IMG/VR virus record: IMGVR_UViG_3300025122_000067
Coordinates: 1 to 36,573 of that record
DNA: 36,573 nucleotides
Direction: 5' to 3' (one strand)
Source of the DNA: a virus
The stretch's first letter is position 1. Every line of letters starts with the position of its first letter. The notes beneath the pieces are model-generated. The model had not been told where the DNA came from, did no database searches, and saw nothing but the letters and a program-made list of their open reading frames with translations. The position numbers were made by a program, and so were the translations under genes. Shown here piece by piece: positions 9,406 through 16,370 of the stretch.

Positions 9406-10707
9406 TTAAAACCCGCCGATCACCGAGATTGCAATCAGGCCAGGAAGCGGTTGTTTAACATATACGCCTGAAAACAATGTATCAGTTCTTCCTCCCACGT
9501 AGGAGAGTGCTGCTTCGATCTTTTTGCTTACACCCGGGTCTGATGCCATCTGGGGCGTCACCACAAGGAGCATTACACCGGTTGATGCCTTTCCACCTGG
9601 GTTTGGGCAAGGTGATGACCGCAAGCAGCCCTGATAAAGCATTGCTCCGATGTCCTGTTTGCTCACATCTCTTGCAACAGTGCTTCCTATTACCATCCTC
9701 CCTGTTGTTCCCAAGACTCTTTCAAGATCTTTAGAATCAAATGATTGGATTGGGGAATTTTCATCTGCAAGCTTAAGAACTTGCCACAGTAGCTTAGCAA
9801 AGTTTTTATTTGCTGTAGGATATAAGCCAAGCATGCCCACCTTGCCCCTAAGAAGCTGAAGCTGCTTCTCATTGTCAATGAGAATATGCGGGTGAAGTGC
9901 CACGTCTGCTGATAATGACTCATAGTTAGTTGCTATAGTCGGGTTAAGAAGCTCTTGTGCTGTAGGCTTGGTAACAATGTATACGACCTTTCCAGAAGCT
10001 CCCACAGACTTAAGGTATCTATCAAGAGAACCTTGCAAAACATGGCACGCGCTGCCTGTTCCACCGCCACCTCCAGCGAGAACAAATAACCAGTCTGCCT
10101 TTCCAACTCTTGTTCTAAGGGAGTCTTCTACAGAAGCGCTGTTATTTTCTAGAACTTTCTTTCCTAAGGCAATGTCTTTACCTACGCCATCTGCGCCAGG
10201 AAGAAGTAAGAAGTGTTCAGACGGAACACCCTCAGGCTGATCTTTTACAGTAGTGTTTATAAGTAGTGTTTTGGTAAACCCAAGATCCAGAAACGCCTTT
10301 GCTAGCTTTCCTCCACCGCCGCCAACACCTAAAAATGCACACTTGATTGCACTTGCTGCGGTGTTGCTTGGAAGCATCTGATCATCAACTGCAACCGGAT
10401 CATCATCATATGCTTCTACAAAGTCAAAATCATCAAAACCAGCAGCGAAATCGCTCGAAAATGAATCATCAGTAGGTACCTCTACAGCTGGCTGTGGTCG
10501 ACTATCTTGAGTCCCACCATCTTCAGACTGTTCCTGGGGTTGACTTTGTCCCACTTGAGCTGCGTCATTTAAAACTTCTCTCGCAGCCTCTTCATAAAAA
10601 CTATCCTTTTTTTCTTCAGGCATGTTCTCTTCTCTCCTATCCTTGTTTATAGACTTCCCGTCGGCATAAAACTCTGAGTCAAAACTAGAATGTACAGTAC
10701 TCGCCAT
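9406..10707 (-). CDS. FtsZ/tubulin-superfamily GTPase
   Basis: Tubulin-fold GTPase of 433 residues, or 405 if it starts at the internal ATG at 10623, which has a much better ribosome site. The first ~118 residues are acidic, Q/S/D-rich and probably disordered. The GTPase core then shows the T1 loop GVGGGGGK (127-134), the tubulin signature GGGGGTGS (212-219), an FtsZ-like IVTKP segment (244-248), IDNEKQLQ (277-284), corresponding to the FtsZ IPN-L segment, and FDSKD (323-327) in the place of the FtsZ T7 loop DFAD, which supplies catalytic aspartate to the next subunit. Retention of these acidic residues suggests it can polymerise and hydrolyse GTP. The protein ends with the core (AISVIGGF), with no FtsZ-type C-terminal tail. 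It follows the capsid terminator and lies upstream of the sulfotransferase-like gene. It is known that some jumbo phages encode tubulins (PhuZ) that position DNA; whether this is an orthologue is unresolved. Confidence 0.85.
   Translation of the reverse strand: MASTVHSSFDSEFYADGKSINKDRREENMPEEKKDSFYEEAAREVLNDAAQVGQSQPQEQSEDGGTQDSRPQPAVEVPTDDSFSSDFAAGFDDFDFVEAYDDDPVAVDDQMLPSNTAASAIKCAFLGVGGGGGKLAKAFLDLGFTKTLLINTTVKDQPEGVPSEHFLLLPGADGVGKDIALGKKVLENNSASVEDSLRTRVGKADWLFVLAGGGGGTGSACHVLQGSLDRYLKSVGASGKVVYIVTKPTAQELLNPTIATNYESLSADVALHPHILIDNEKQLQLLRGKVGMLGLYPTANKNFAKLLWQVLKLADENSPIQSFDSKDLERVLGTTGRMVIGSTVARDVSKQDIGAMLYQGCLRSSPCPNPGGKASTGVMLLVVTPQMASDPGVSKKIEAALSYVGGRTDTLFSGVYVKQPLPGLIAISVIGGF
10621..10642 (-). 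promoter_or_regulatory. Internal ribosome site and alternative ATG for the tubulin-like gene
   Basis: AGGAG on the minus strand lies ten bases before ATG at 10623 (residue 29 of the long frame). The same AGGAG-to-ATG spacing is used by the major capsid gene. The upstream ATG at 10707 has no convincing Shine-Dalgarno sequence. The shorter product would lack 28 polar residues and keep the whole GTPase domain. Confidence 0.5.
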
Positions 10708-10725
10708 TTAAGATCATACTCATGT

Positions 10726-10744
10726 TTCTACAATTATAAATATC
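10726..10744 (-). promoter_or_regulatory. Candidate promoter upstream of the tubulin-like gene
   Basis: The minus strand reads GATATTTATAATTGTAGAA, 19 bases before ATG 10707. It differs at three of 19 positions from the motif at 5303-5321 before the sheath gene. It lies just downstream of the strong capsid-gene terminator, where a new promoter would be needed to express the next genes. It is AT-rich and related in feel to phage late promoters; function is inferred. Confidence 0.45.
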
Positions 10745-10765
10745 TATCTAATAAAAAAAGAATTA

Positions 10766-10808
10766 GAAGATATAAACAAAAGAGGCGACCTCAAATGAGG
10801 TCGCCTCT
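10766..10808 (-). terminator. Intrinsic terminator after the major capsid gene
   Basis: A perfect 12-bp stem (AGAGGCGACCTC pairing with GAGGTCGCCTCT) with a four-base loop occupies 10781-10808. In the direction of transcription it begins 24 bases after the capsid stop and runs into a T-rich stretch (TTTGTTTATA, then further T runs). It is the only strong rho-independent terminator I see in the window and would limit read-through from the very strongly expressed capsid gene into the tubulin-like gene. Confidence 0.88.
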
Positions 10809-10831
10809 GTAATTATCACTAATCGTTGCGA

Positions 10832-12772
10832 TTAGATGATGTTGAGATTCATGACAGTAACTGTACCGTAGAAGTCAGCTCGAACCATCTTCTTACCGTA
10901 GCGAGTCATCACGCCCTTGCGGGGTGTGAAGTCCTCGGGTGCGAAGATAGTGGGAGTCACGATCAGCGGTACATAAGGTGCATATACATAGCCTGTTTCC
11001 AGGTAGCTACCACCCTTGTATCCAACAAGAACCTTGTTCCGTGGGAAGTAGGGATCCTTGTAGACCGTAAAGCGGTTGCTCAACGAACCAATCGGTGCAG
11101 CACCGAGCTGGAAGGGAGAGCTTGCCTGACCCTGACCATCAAGACTGATGTTGGGCTTGTAGAGAACCGAAGCCTCAAAGATTGTTGCAACGTCCGGGGA
11201 GCAAACCACGAAGTTAGCAGAACCTCTAAGGGTCTTACGGTGAATCTCGTTAGCTACATCAATGATGGTCTCAACAAGGGTCTCATACCACTCCCGAACT
11301 GTACCTGTGAAGGTAGGACCGGCAGCAAGCGTGGAGGCCTTGTTCTGGACGTTACCATTCGTCTTGTTGACGAAATTACCAGGCATTCTAGACCAGTAGT
11401 AGTTAGCACCCTTTGCCTCAGTAAGGAGGTCATTAAGAATCTCACGATCAATCTCTAGAGCAATCTGCTCAGAGAGGATCTGTGTGAGCTCCACCTCAGC
11501 GTCGAGGCTGTGGTAGGCGTTCAAATCCTGTGCGAGTTCTGGAGACCAGCGAGCACGGAGCTTACGGGTTGCAGCAGTTACCGCGATGGATTCGATCTTA
11601 ATGTCAATCTCTGGGATTGCCGGAGATGGAGACGTACCGAAGTTCGACTCAAAGGTGGGAATGGTAAGAGTATCACCATCACCGCCAACATTAAGCGATG
11701 GTCCCATCGCATAAGATGCAGTAATGCCCAGCGTCTGTGTAGCTGTGGGTGCAAGCGGTCCAATATATGCACCAGATACAACGCAAAGGAAAGCAGCGTT
11801 GGTGTCATTCACACCAATCATCGGGTCTGAGGTGAATTGCTTAGCGCTGGAATTCCACGTTCCAAGCTGGTTGAGACGTCGGAGGTTAAGGATATTCTTT
11901 CCGCCCTGGAATGTATCACCAAGAACCTTGACGCCCTTTGTCGTAGGCTCATCAGAAAAGAGTGACCAATCCTTCACCTGCGTGGTGTCAAGACCAGTAC
12001 AGCTTGCAATCTGATTCAGGTTGAAAACTAGAAGCTGGAATCTACCATCTCCATCTAGACCAGTATCATCTTCAATAAGAGTTGTTACCTGAGGGTCGAA
12101 CTGTAGCAGCTTGCCATCAGTACCGGTGGCATGACAGACACCTCCGAGCTGCATTGCTGCGTTGCCCTGGAAGGCGCCGGAAGCAAGAAGGATTAGACGT
12201 TGCTTAGATGTCGTTCCCTTAATAGTCCCGTGAACCTTAGTATAAGAGTGACCAACAAGATCATACTGACCGCCAGTAGCTAGAGAACCACTTCGGACTC
12301 CCTTTCCAGTGGGGTTGTTGTAGATCGAGGTGCCTTTCTCATATGTCTGAGCATCAGCATCACCCGCAGCGCCGGTCTGAATGTTGGCGTCGCCACCAAC
12401 ACGTGTGCCGTATGTGTAATCCAGATAGAAGAGCAGCCCAGAGGGAAGGCTCATCGGCTGGATGGACACGAGCTCGTTAGAGATAAGTCCGCCGAAAACC
12501 CGACGAACAATCGGGAAAGCGATGTTTGTGAAGCCTCGAATGTCGCCAGAGGAGGTGGCGTTGCCAGCACCTGTTGACAGAGAGTTTTGCTCTCTCAGTA
12601 GCTGTGCAGCCTGATTCTCAAGCAGTCGAGACATGATCTCGCGACTGTGATCGCTGAGACCTCTTAGCAGACCCGTTCGAGTCCACTTTTCCATAAGACG
12701 CTGGCCCTCAGCACCCACGTTACGATCGCGAATGCCCTCAGTCAGCTGTGATAGAGTGAATGATTTTGCCAT
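10832..12772 (-). CDS. gp23: Major capsid protein, gp23-like
   Basis: HK97-fold major head protein of 646 residues, against 521 in T4 gp23. Matching segments include FPIVRRVFGGLISNELVSIQ followed by PMSLPSG (86-112), corresponding to VRRAIPNLIAFDICGVQPMNSPTG; ARWSPELAQDLNAYHSLDAE; ALEIDREILNDL; VLVGYKGGSYLETGYVYAPY; and FTPRKGVMTRYGKK near the end. About 125 extra residues lie between residues ~125 and ~400, an inserted domain relative to T4. The N-terminal region contains T4-protease-type sites (L/I-x-E): LLE at 50-52 and LRE at 59-61. T4 gp23 is cleaved after residue 65, so cleavage after E61 or E52 would fit. Base composition is visibly richer in G+C than neighbouring genes, as often seen in highly expressed genes. 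AGGAG lies ten bases before the ATG and a strong terminator follows. Confidence 0.96.
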   Translation of the reverse strand: MAKSFTLSQLTEGIRDRNVGAEGQRLMEKWTRTGLLRGLSDHSREIMSRLLENQAAQLLREQNSLSTGAGNATSSGDIRGFTNIAFPIVRRVFGGLISNELVSIQPMSLPSGLLFYLDYTYGTRVGGDANIQTGAAGDADAQTYEKGTSIYNNPTGKGVRSGSLATGGQYDLVGHSYTKVHGTIKGTTSKQRLILLASGAFQGNAAMQLGGVCHATGTDGKLLQFDPQVTTLIEDDTGLDGDGRFQLLVFNLNQIASCTGLDTTQVKDWSLFSDEPTTKGVKVLGDTFQGGKNILNLRRLNQLGTWNSSAKQFTSDPMIGVNDTNAAFLCVVSGAYIGPLAPTATQTLGITASYAMGPSLNVGGDGDTLTIPTFESNFGTSPSPAIPEIDIKIESIAVTAATRKLRARWSPELAQDLNAYHSLDAEVELTQILSEQIALEIDREILNDLLTEAKGANYYWSRMPGNFVNKTNGNVQNKASTLAAGPTFTGTVREWYETLVETIIDVANEIHRKTLRGSANFVVCSPDVATIFEASVLYKPNISLDGQGQASSPFQLGAAPIGSLSNRFTVYKDPYFPRNKVLVGYKGGSYLETGYVYAPYVPLIVTPTIFAPEDFTPRKGVMTRYGKKMVRADFYGTVTVMNLNII

Positions 12773-12807
12773 TTTTTGTTTACTCCTTAGCAGTTATAAT
12801 GGTTCCG

Positions 12808-14241
12808 TTACTCTTTAATTCCCGCTAGCTTTGCCCAACGGTTGACTTCAGAGGATTCTGTGCGAGGGGCAGATGACCTTCCCACAGTCCTTGAAGAACT
12901 ACCGAGAGTTCGACGAACGTTTGATTCAGAAAGAGAACTTGGCTTTCTCTCCTTAAAGGATTCTACCAAGCTCTTATATAACAGCTTAACTTCTCTTAGG
13001 CTTTTAGCAGAATCAAGAGATTGAATAACAGACTTCCGCTTAGCGGAAGTGATTCCTTCATTCTGCAAAAGCTTATTAACATAGAGAAGCTTCGCATTAA
13101 ACAGATTAAGATCTGTCAACTGCTCACGAAGTGTTTCAACAGCACTTCTGTATTCATTGAGCCTATTTCTGAGAGATCGATTATTGCGTCTCTCCTTTAG
13201 CATGGCCTCAGAAAGCTTATTTAGCTTGACCTTTAGCGGGTCACCACTTTCCTTTCCTCCACCATATGCACCTTTGACGCCTGCCTTTCCACCACCGGTG
13301 CCACCGTATGCACCCTTAAGACCGGCACGTCCGCTTCCGCTTCCGCCCCAGCTGGACTCCATGGCGTCCTTAATTCCTTTCAGTTTAGTTAGATCCTTGC
13401 CGGATGCCTCACTAAGACTTCTTCTCAGCCTTACAAGCTCACTCCGCAAAATCCTTGGATCTATTTCAAGTACTTCATCAAGAGGGGGGAGCGGGGGACC
13501 TTCCTCTTCAACATCCACCTCGACCTCTTCTGCAGACTCAAAATCTTCAACGTCCACCTCTTCTTCCTCTTCCTCCACAACGCTCACTGTGGGCATTAAG
13601 TCTTCAGGAAGTTCGACCTCATCTCCAAGATCAACTATTAGGCTGACCTCTCTTAAAAGTCTAGCTAGTTCTACGTCGCTAGTTCTTTTTCCTCTACGAG
13701 ACTCCTGCATTGATCCTCGAAGTTCTTCGAGATCTATTTCATATAGAATATCGTCTTTAGCTGCCATTGCTGAACTCTCCTGTTCAAATACTATATCATT
13801 AGGTATATCGTTGGACTTAAAAAAATCTGCTGTTTGTGTAAGTTTATGTGCAATACTGGATAGCTTAGCTTTTTCATTCTCATCTAGAGAAGAAAGTGAT
13901 TCTCTCACTGCATCGCTTACAGATATTGAAGATTTTGAATCAGACAACATATTTTGAATATCATCTCCTCCCAAAAGACCTACCAGAGACATTAAAGCAG
14001 TCTCATCAAGCTCCACAGATCCCGCACCAGCTTCATTTATCCCCACGATATCATTCACAACGTCATCTAAAACATCTTGTTCGTCATTTTGTGAATTCTC
14101 TTCGCCAATTAGCTGTTGTTCAATAAACTCTCTAATTTTGGGAGTAACTGCTTCAATTATTGCGTTCTTTGCGTTCTTTTCTGCTGTCTCTCTAAGGAGA
14201 TGCGCCTCAGCGATAGCTTCGTCATAAAGAGATTTTGACAT
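12808..14241 (-). CDS. gp22: Prohead core scaffolding protein, gp22-like
   Basis: 477-residue, highly charged protein immediately before the major capsid gene, as gp22 is in T4. The N-terminus is helical (SLYDEAIAEAHLLRETAEKN). A very acidic stretch with six consecutive glutamates spans about 223-247. A glycine-rich hinge (297-330) contains two near copies of a K/R-AG-x-KGAYGG unit. A coiled-coil region (337-432) includes the segment LNLFNAKLLYVNKLLQNEG (378-396), which I associate with core scaffolds of large T4-type phages. The C-terminus ends in NRWAKLAGIKE. It would form the transient core over which gp23 assembles and which the protease then degrades. It is longer than T4 gp22 (about 270 residues), and the acidic and glycine-rich middle accounts for much of the difference. 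GAGG lies seven bases before the ATG at 14241. Confidence 0.85.
   Translation of the reverse strand: MSKSLYDEAIAEAHLLRETAEKNAKNAIIEAVTPKIREFIEQQLIGEENSQNDEQDVLDDVVNDIVGINEAGAGSVELDETALMSLVGLLGGDDIQNMLSDSKSSISVSDAVRESLSSLDENEKAKLSSIAHKLTQTADFFKSNDIPNDIVFEQESSAMAAKDDILYEIDLEELRGSMQESRRGKRTSDVELARLLREVSLIVDLGDEVELPEDLMPTVSVVEEEEEEVDVEDFESAEEVEVDVEEEGPPLPPLDEVLEIDPRILRSELVRLRRSLSEASGKDLTKLKGIKDAMESSWGGSGSGRAGLKGAYGGTGGGKAGVKGAYGGGKESGDPLKVKLNKLSEAMLKERRNNRSLRNRLNEYRSAVETLREQLTDLNLFNAKLLYVNKLLQNEGITSAKRKSVIQSLDSAKSLREVKLLYKSLVESFKERKPSSLSESNVRRTLGSSSRTVGRSSAPRTESSEVNRWAKLAGIKE
13032..13050. repeat. 8-bp inverted repeat inside the scaffold gene
   Basis: ACTTCCGC and GCGGAAGT flank a three-base loop, giving a perfect GC-containing hairpin within the coding region for residues near 398-403. 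It is not followed by a T tract on the transcribed strand, so it is not called a terminator. It may be only a codon-level coincidence. Confidence 0.35.
13252..13332 (-). repeat. Short tandem glycine-rich repeat in the scaffold protein
   Basis: Residues 304-330 contain two consecutive copies of a GR/KAG-L/V-KGAYGG unit separated by a short TGG spacer, and the DNA is also repeated. It sits between the acidic region and the coiled coil and probably acts as a flexible, basic linker. Confidence 0.6.
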
Positions 14242-14294
14242 TTTTAATCCTCTACCTTTCTAATTATTCTGTACAATTCATTTTTACACTAAGC

Positions 14295-14930
14295 TTAGTC
14301 CCTAATCTGATTAAGTAGCCTAAGAATTTTTATCCTTTGCCTTAATAACGTCTTAAGGTCGGGATCGATGACATCTAGAAAACTGTATGCGGGAATATCA
14401 ACGTCAACCTCCCCGGGATCATTAAACGGAGCCCTAGACGTTCCAAATTGAGTTCCGGTTCTTTTATAGCTTCCTGTGGTCCTAAATGCCTGGCTAGCAC
14501 CTCCGGTGCCTAAAGGAGGACCACTAAAACCTTTTGGATAAAGAGTTTTATTTGAAAATGGAGCAATTCCTGACATCACATTAGGAAGGCTTTCTTCCCC
14601 TATAAGTCCCATATTAAGCGGCTGGTTTGAAACAAAGGATGCACGGTCTGCCCTTCTTGAAGGATCAAATCGTGGGCGCCACTTGTTAATTTTAGCAACA
14701 AATGCATCTATATCATCAGAGTCTCCAAGAAACTCCTCTTCAAATTCTTCCTGTTCTTCTTCACTCACTTCAGGGCAAGAGGGCTGTAGATATATGCCAG
14801 TTTCAGATGAACCCATGATGGTCTCTGAGCCAGATCCTTTACCAAACGATGGAGCGGGACGTCCGGCAACACCATATCCGCCGCCAGCGTTGCTATCATA
14901 ATTAGCCGGATTATAATAAAGGTTCGGCAC
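14295..14930 (-). CDS. Probable internal head/core protein, unknown (GTG start)
   Basis: 211-residue protein I do not recognise. The N-terminal 40 residues are rich in glycine, asparagine and tyrosine; an acidic cluster (EVSEEEQEEFEEEFLGDSDD, 54-73) follows; and a basic, serine-rich middle leads into a helical C-terminus (DPDLKTLLRQRIKILRLLNQ). It starts with GTG at 14930, overlapping the upstream TAG stop by one base, with a GGGGA ribosome site just before it, so it is translationally coupled. Its place in the run of small genes between protease and scaffold corresponds to the region where T4 encodes prohead core proteins, so an internal head or core role is likely, but that is inference from position only. 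Confidence 0.6.
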   Translation of the reverse strand: MPNLYYNPANYDSNAGGGYGVAGRPAPSFGKGSGSETIMGSSETGIYLQPSCPEVSEEEQEEFEEEFLGDSDDIDAFVAKINKWRPRFDPSRRADRASFVSNQPLNMGLIGEESLPNVMSGIAPFSNKTLYPKGFSGPPLGTGGASQAFRTTGSYKRTGTQFGTSRAPFNDPGEVDVDIPAYSFLDVIDPDLKTLLRQRIKILRLLNQIRD

Positions 14931-15418
14931 TATCCCCTACCATCAGAACCCTGGTATGATCTTCCAGAGATATAGTCTCCCAATGTTTGTGATGAAATAT
15001 TGGTTGAAGTCTCTACAGGTGATGCTAATCCGCCTAATCCCACTCCATATTCGACGCCCGGGTCGGGAATTTCTCCAGTGTAAGCTGCCTGATCACTTGG
15101 GAAAACGCTCCCGGGACCAGGAGCTGTGGGGTTAGGCATGTAGGGAGATGCAGGAAGTCCACCAGCGCCGGTGTCGACCTCACCCAGATCTGGTGCATCC
15201 GAGAAATCTCTACTAAAAGAATTTAACCCTAATCCGTTGGTAATTGTCCCATCTAGTGCTAGCTCTTGAAACTGTGCCTTTCTTTCATCATCGTTTATAT
15301 CTCCCGCGTAAATGGGAGATGAAGCATATATGGCTTGCATATTAGATTCACTTCGCGTGCCGTACGGTTTGTCGGTAGGAGCTGCGGGTTCAACAATAGT
15401 TTGCGGTTGTTCTGCCAT
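14930..15418 (-). CDS. Small head-region protein, paralogue A
   Basis: 162-residue polar protein, rich in glycine, proline, serine and aspartate and probably largely unstructured. It is clearly paralogous to the protein at 15765-16349: both have, in the same order, DAPD, GLPA-S/T-P with a following PN, G-E/D-I followed by PG-V/I-EYG-x-G, and near the end S-x-QT-L/I-GDY. The two copies are separated by the 91-residue basic protein gene. A GGAG ribosome site lies nine bases before the ATG at 15418. Function is unknown; the position between protease and scaffold genes suggests a prohead or capsid component. Confidence 0.68.
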   Translation of the reverse strand: MAEQPQTIVEPAAPTDKPYGTRSESNMQAIYASSPIYAGDINDDERKAQFQELALDGTITNGLGLNSFSRDFSDAPDLGEVDTGAGGLPASPYMPNPTAPGPGSVFPSDQAAYTGEIPDPGVEYGVGLGGLASPVETSTNISSQTLGDYISGRSYQGSDGRG

Positions 15419-15421
15419 TTA

Positions 15422-15697
15422 TTATATCTCCTCTAAAATTTTTCTCTTTAAAAGTTCTCTAAGTTTAGCTACCTTTCTTGCCTTACGCAATAAGCGTGCT
15501 TCGTGAATTTTGAGTGCCTTCACATAATCAATTTTATTTACAAGATTATCTCCACCAGCCCAGACATCCTCTACTGTCTTAAAAGAAATATCTGAACTTT
15601 CCTTGGTACGAGACTTGCTTTTTTCTTCAAGCTTTTTTCTTTCTTCAGAAATTAAAGACTTTAAAACTTTAGGTGTAAGCGTTACGGACTTAGACAT
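15422..15697 (-). CDS. Small basic helical protein, possible prohead core protein
   Basis: 91 residues, strongly basic and predicted helical throughout, with lysine-rich helices at both ends (SEERKKLEEKSKSRTKE and LLRKARKVAKLRELLKRKI). There is no cysteine pair, signal peptide or membrane segment. Lying between two paralogous polar proteins and upstream of the scaffold gene, it recalls the small charged prohead core proteins gp67 and gp68 that T4 encodes between portal and scaffold, but I see no specific sequence match. Basic charge could serve DNA or acidic scaffold binding. GGAG lies seven bases before the ATG and the gene ends three bases before the next start. Confidence 0.66.
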   Translation of the reverse strand: MSKSVTLTPKVLKSLISEERKKLEEKSKSRTKESSDISFKTVEDVWAGGDNLVNKIDYVKALKIHEARLLRKARKVAKLRELLKRKILEEI

Positions 15698-15764
15698 ATA
15701 TCTCTCCTAGATGTAGCAACAATAATACATATACACAAGAAGGAAATTAATTTCTCAAATTATA
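15698..15764. other. 67-base AT-rich gap with a 12-bp palindrome
   Basis: The gap holds the perfect palindrome GAAATTAATTTC near 15744-15756 and the ribosome site of the 91-residue protein gene. The palindrome has no loop and no GC content, so it is not a convincing terminator. An AT-rich promoter could be present but I cannot point to a consensus. Confidence 0.25.
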
Positions 15765-16349
15765 TCAAGAAGAGCCGTCTGAGTGCGGCCATGAGCTTCC
15801 ATACGATGAATCAAGATAATCCCCTATCGTCTGTCGAGATATTCTCTCCGACGATACTGATGGATTAGATCTCTGGATTCCAGATCCGTATTCGATTCCG
15901 GGAGGTTGAATATCACCTTTCCACTCTGGTACATTATGTGATGATAGATTATTATTTGTTCCCGGTCTTCCACCTGGTGAGTTGAGGTTGGGAACAAAGG
16001 GCGTCGCTGGTAAGCCGTCTCCTTGTGCTGATGACACTAATACCTCATCATAGTCAGGTGCATCTTCATAGTTGAGATCGAAAGGTTTCTCAAGAAAATA
16101 ATACCCTTGAGAGTCTTTTATTTTTCCTTGTCTTACACCTATGTTTGGTGTGAGATCTCCCTGGCCGCCGTTTCCGTTCAACGCAGCGATTCCAATATCC
16201 TCAACAGTTTTTGATGTGTAGGTGGGGTCTGCTCCAACCGGAAGAGGAGAAAATGGAAATGACTCTTTGAGAGACTTGTCATCTCTCCGTCCCAAGCCAC
16301 CGTTTCGATGTCCGCCCCAGGGTCTCACTGTCGCATATTCATCAGCCAT
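15765..16349 (-). CDS. Small head-region protein, paralogue B
   Basis: 194-residue polar protein and the longer of the two paralogues in this region. It shares with the 14930-15418 protein the ordered motifs DAPD (97-100), GLPATPFVPN, GDI followed by PGIEYGSG, and RQTIGDYL near the C-terminus, plus a final HSDGSS resembling GSDGRG. The N-terminal ~55 residues are glycine- and arginine-rich (GGHRNGGLGRR) and specific to this copy. No enzymatic motif is visible. AGGAGGG lies eight bases before the ATG, one of the strongest ribosome sites here, suggesting substantial expression. A structural or internal head protein is the likeliest role, by position. Confidence 0.68.
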   Translation of the reverse strand: MADEYATVRPWGGHRNGGLGRRDDKSLKESFPFSPLPVGADPTYTSKTVEDIGIAALNGNGGQGDLTPNIGVRQGKIKDSQGYYFLEKPFDLNYEDAPDYDEVLVSSAQGDGLPATPFVPNLNSPGGRPGTNNNLSSHNVPEWKGDIQPPGIEYGSGIQRSNPSVSSERISRQTIGDYLDSSYGSSWPHSDGSS

Positions 16350-16370
16350 TCTATTCTCCCTCCTTTATAT

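Noticed and set aside
10826-11458. 210-codon open frame on the plus strand opposite the capsid gene
   Set aside because: It is a by-product of the biased codon use of the capsid gene. It overlaps conserved gp23 sequence on the other strand and has no recognisable motif.
13032-13050. Hairpin in the scaffold gene as a terminator
   Set aside because: It lies inside the coding region and no T run follows on the transcribed strand.
13157-13957. 266-codon open frame on the plus strand opposite the scaffold gene
   Set aside because: It is serine/proline-rich only because it is antisense to the acidic, glycine-rich scaffold. It has no family motif, and the minus-strand frame is clearly coding.
15744-15756. 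Palindrome GAAATTAATTTC as a terminator or operator
   Set aside because: No loop, no GC pairs and no T tract. AT-rich palindromes of this size are expected by chance in these gaps.
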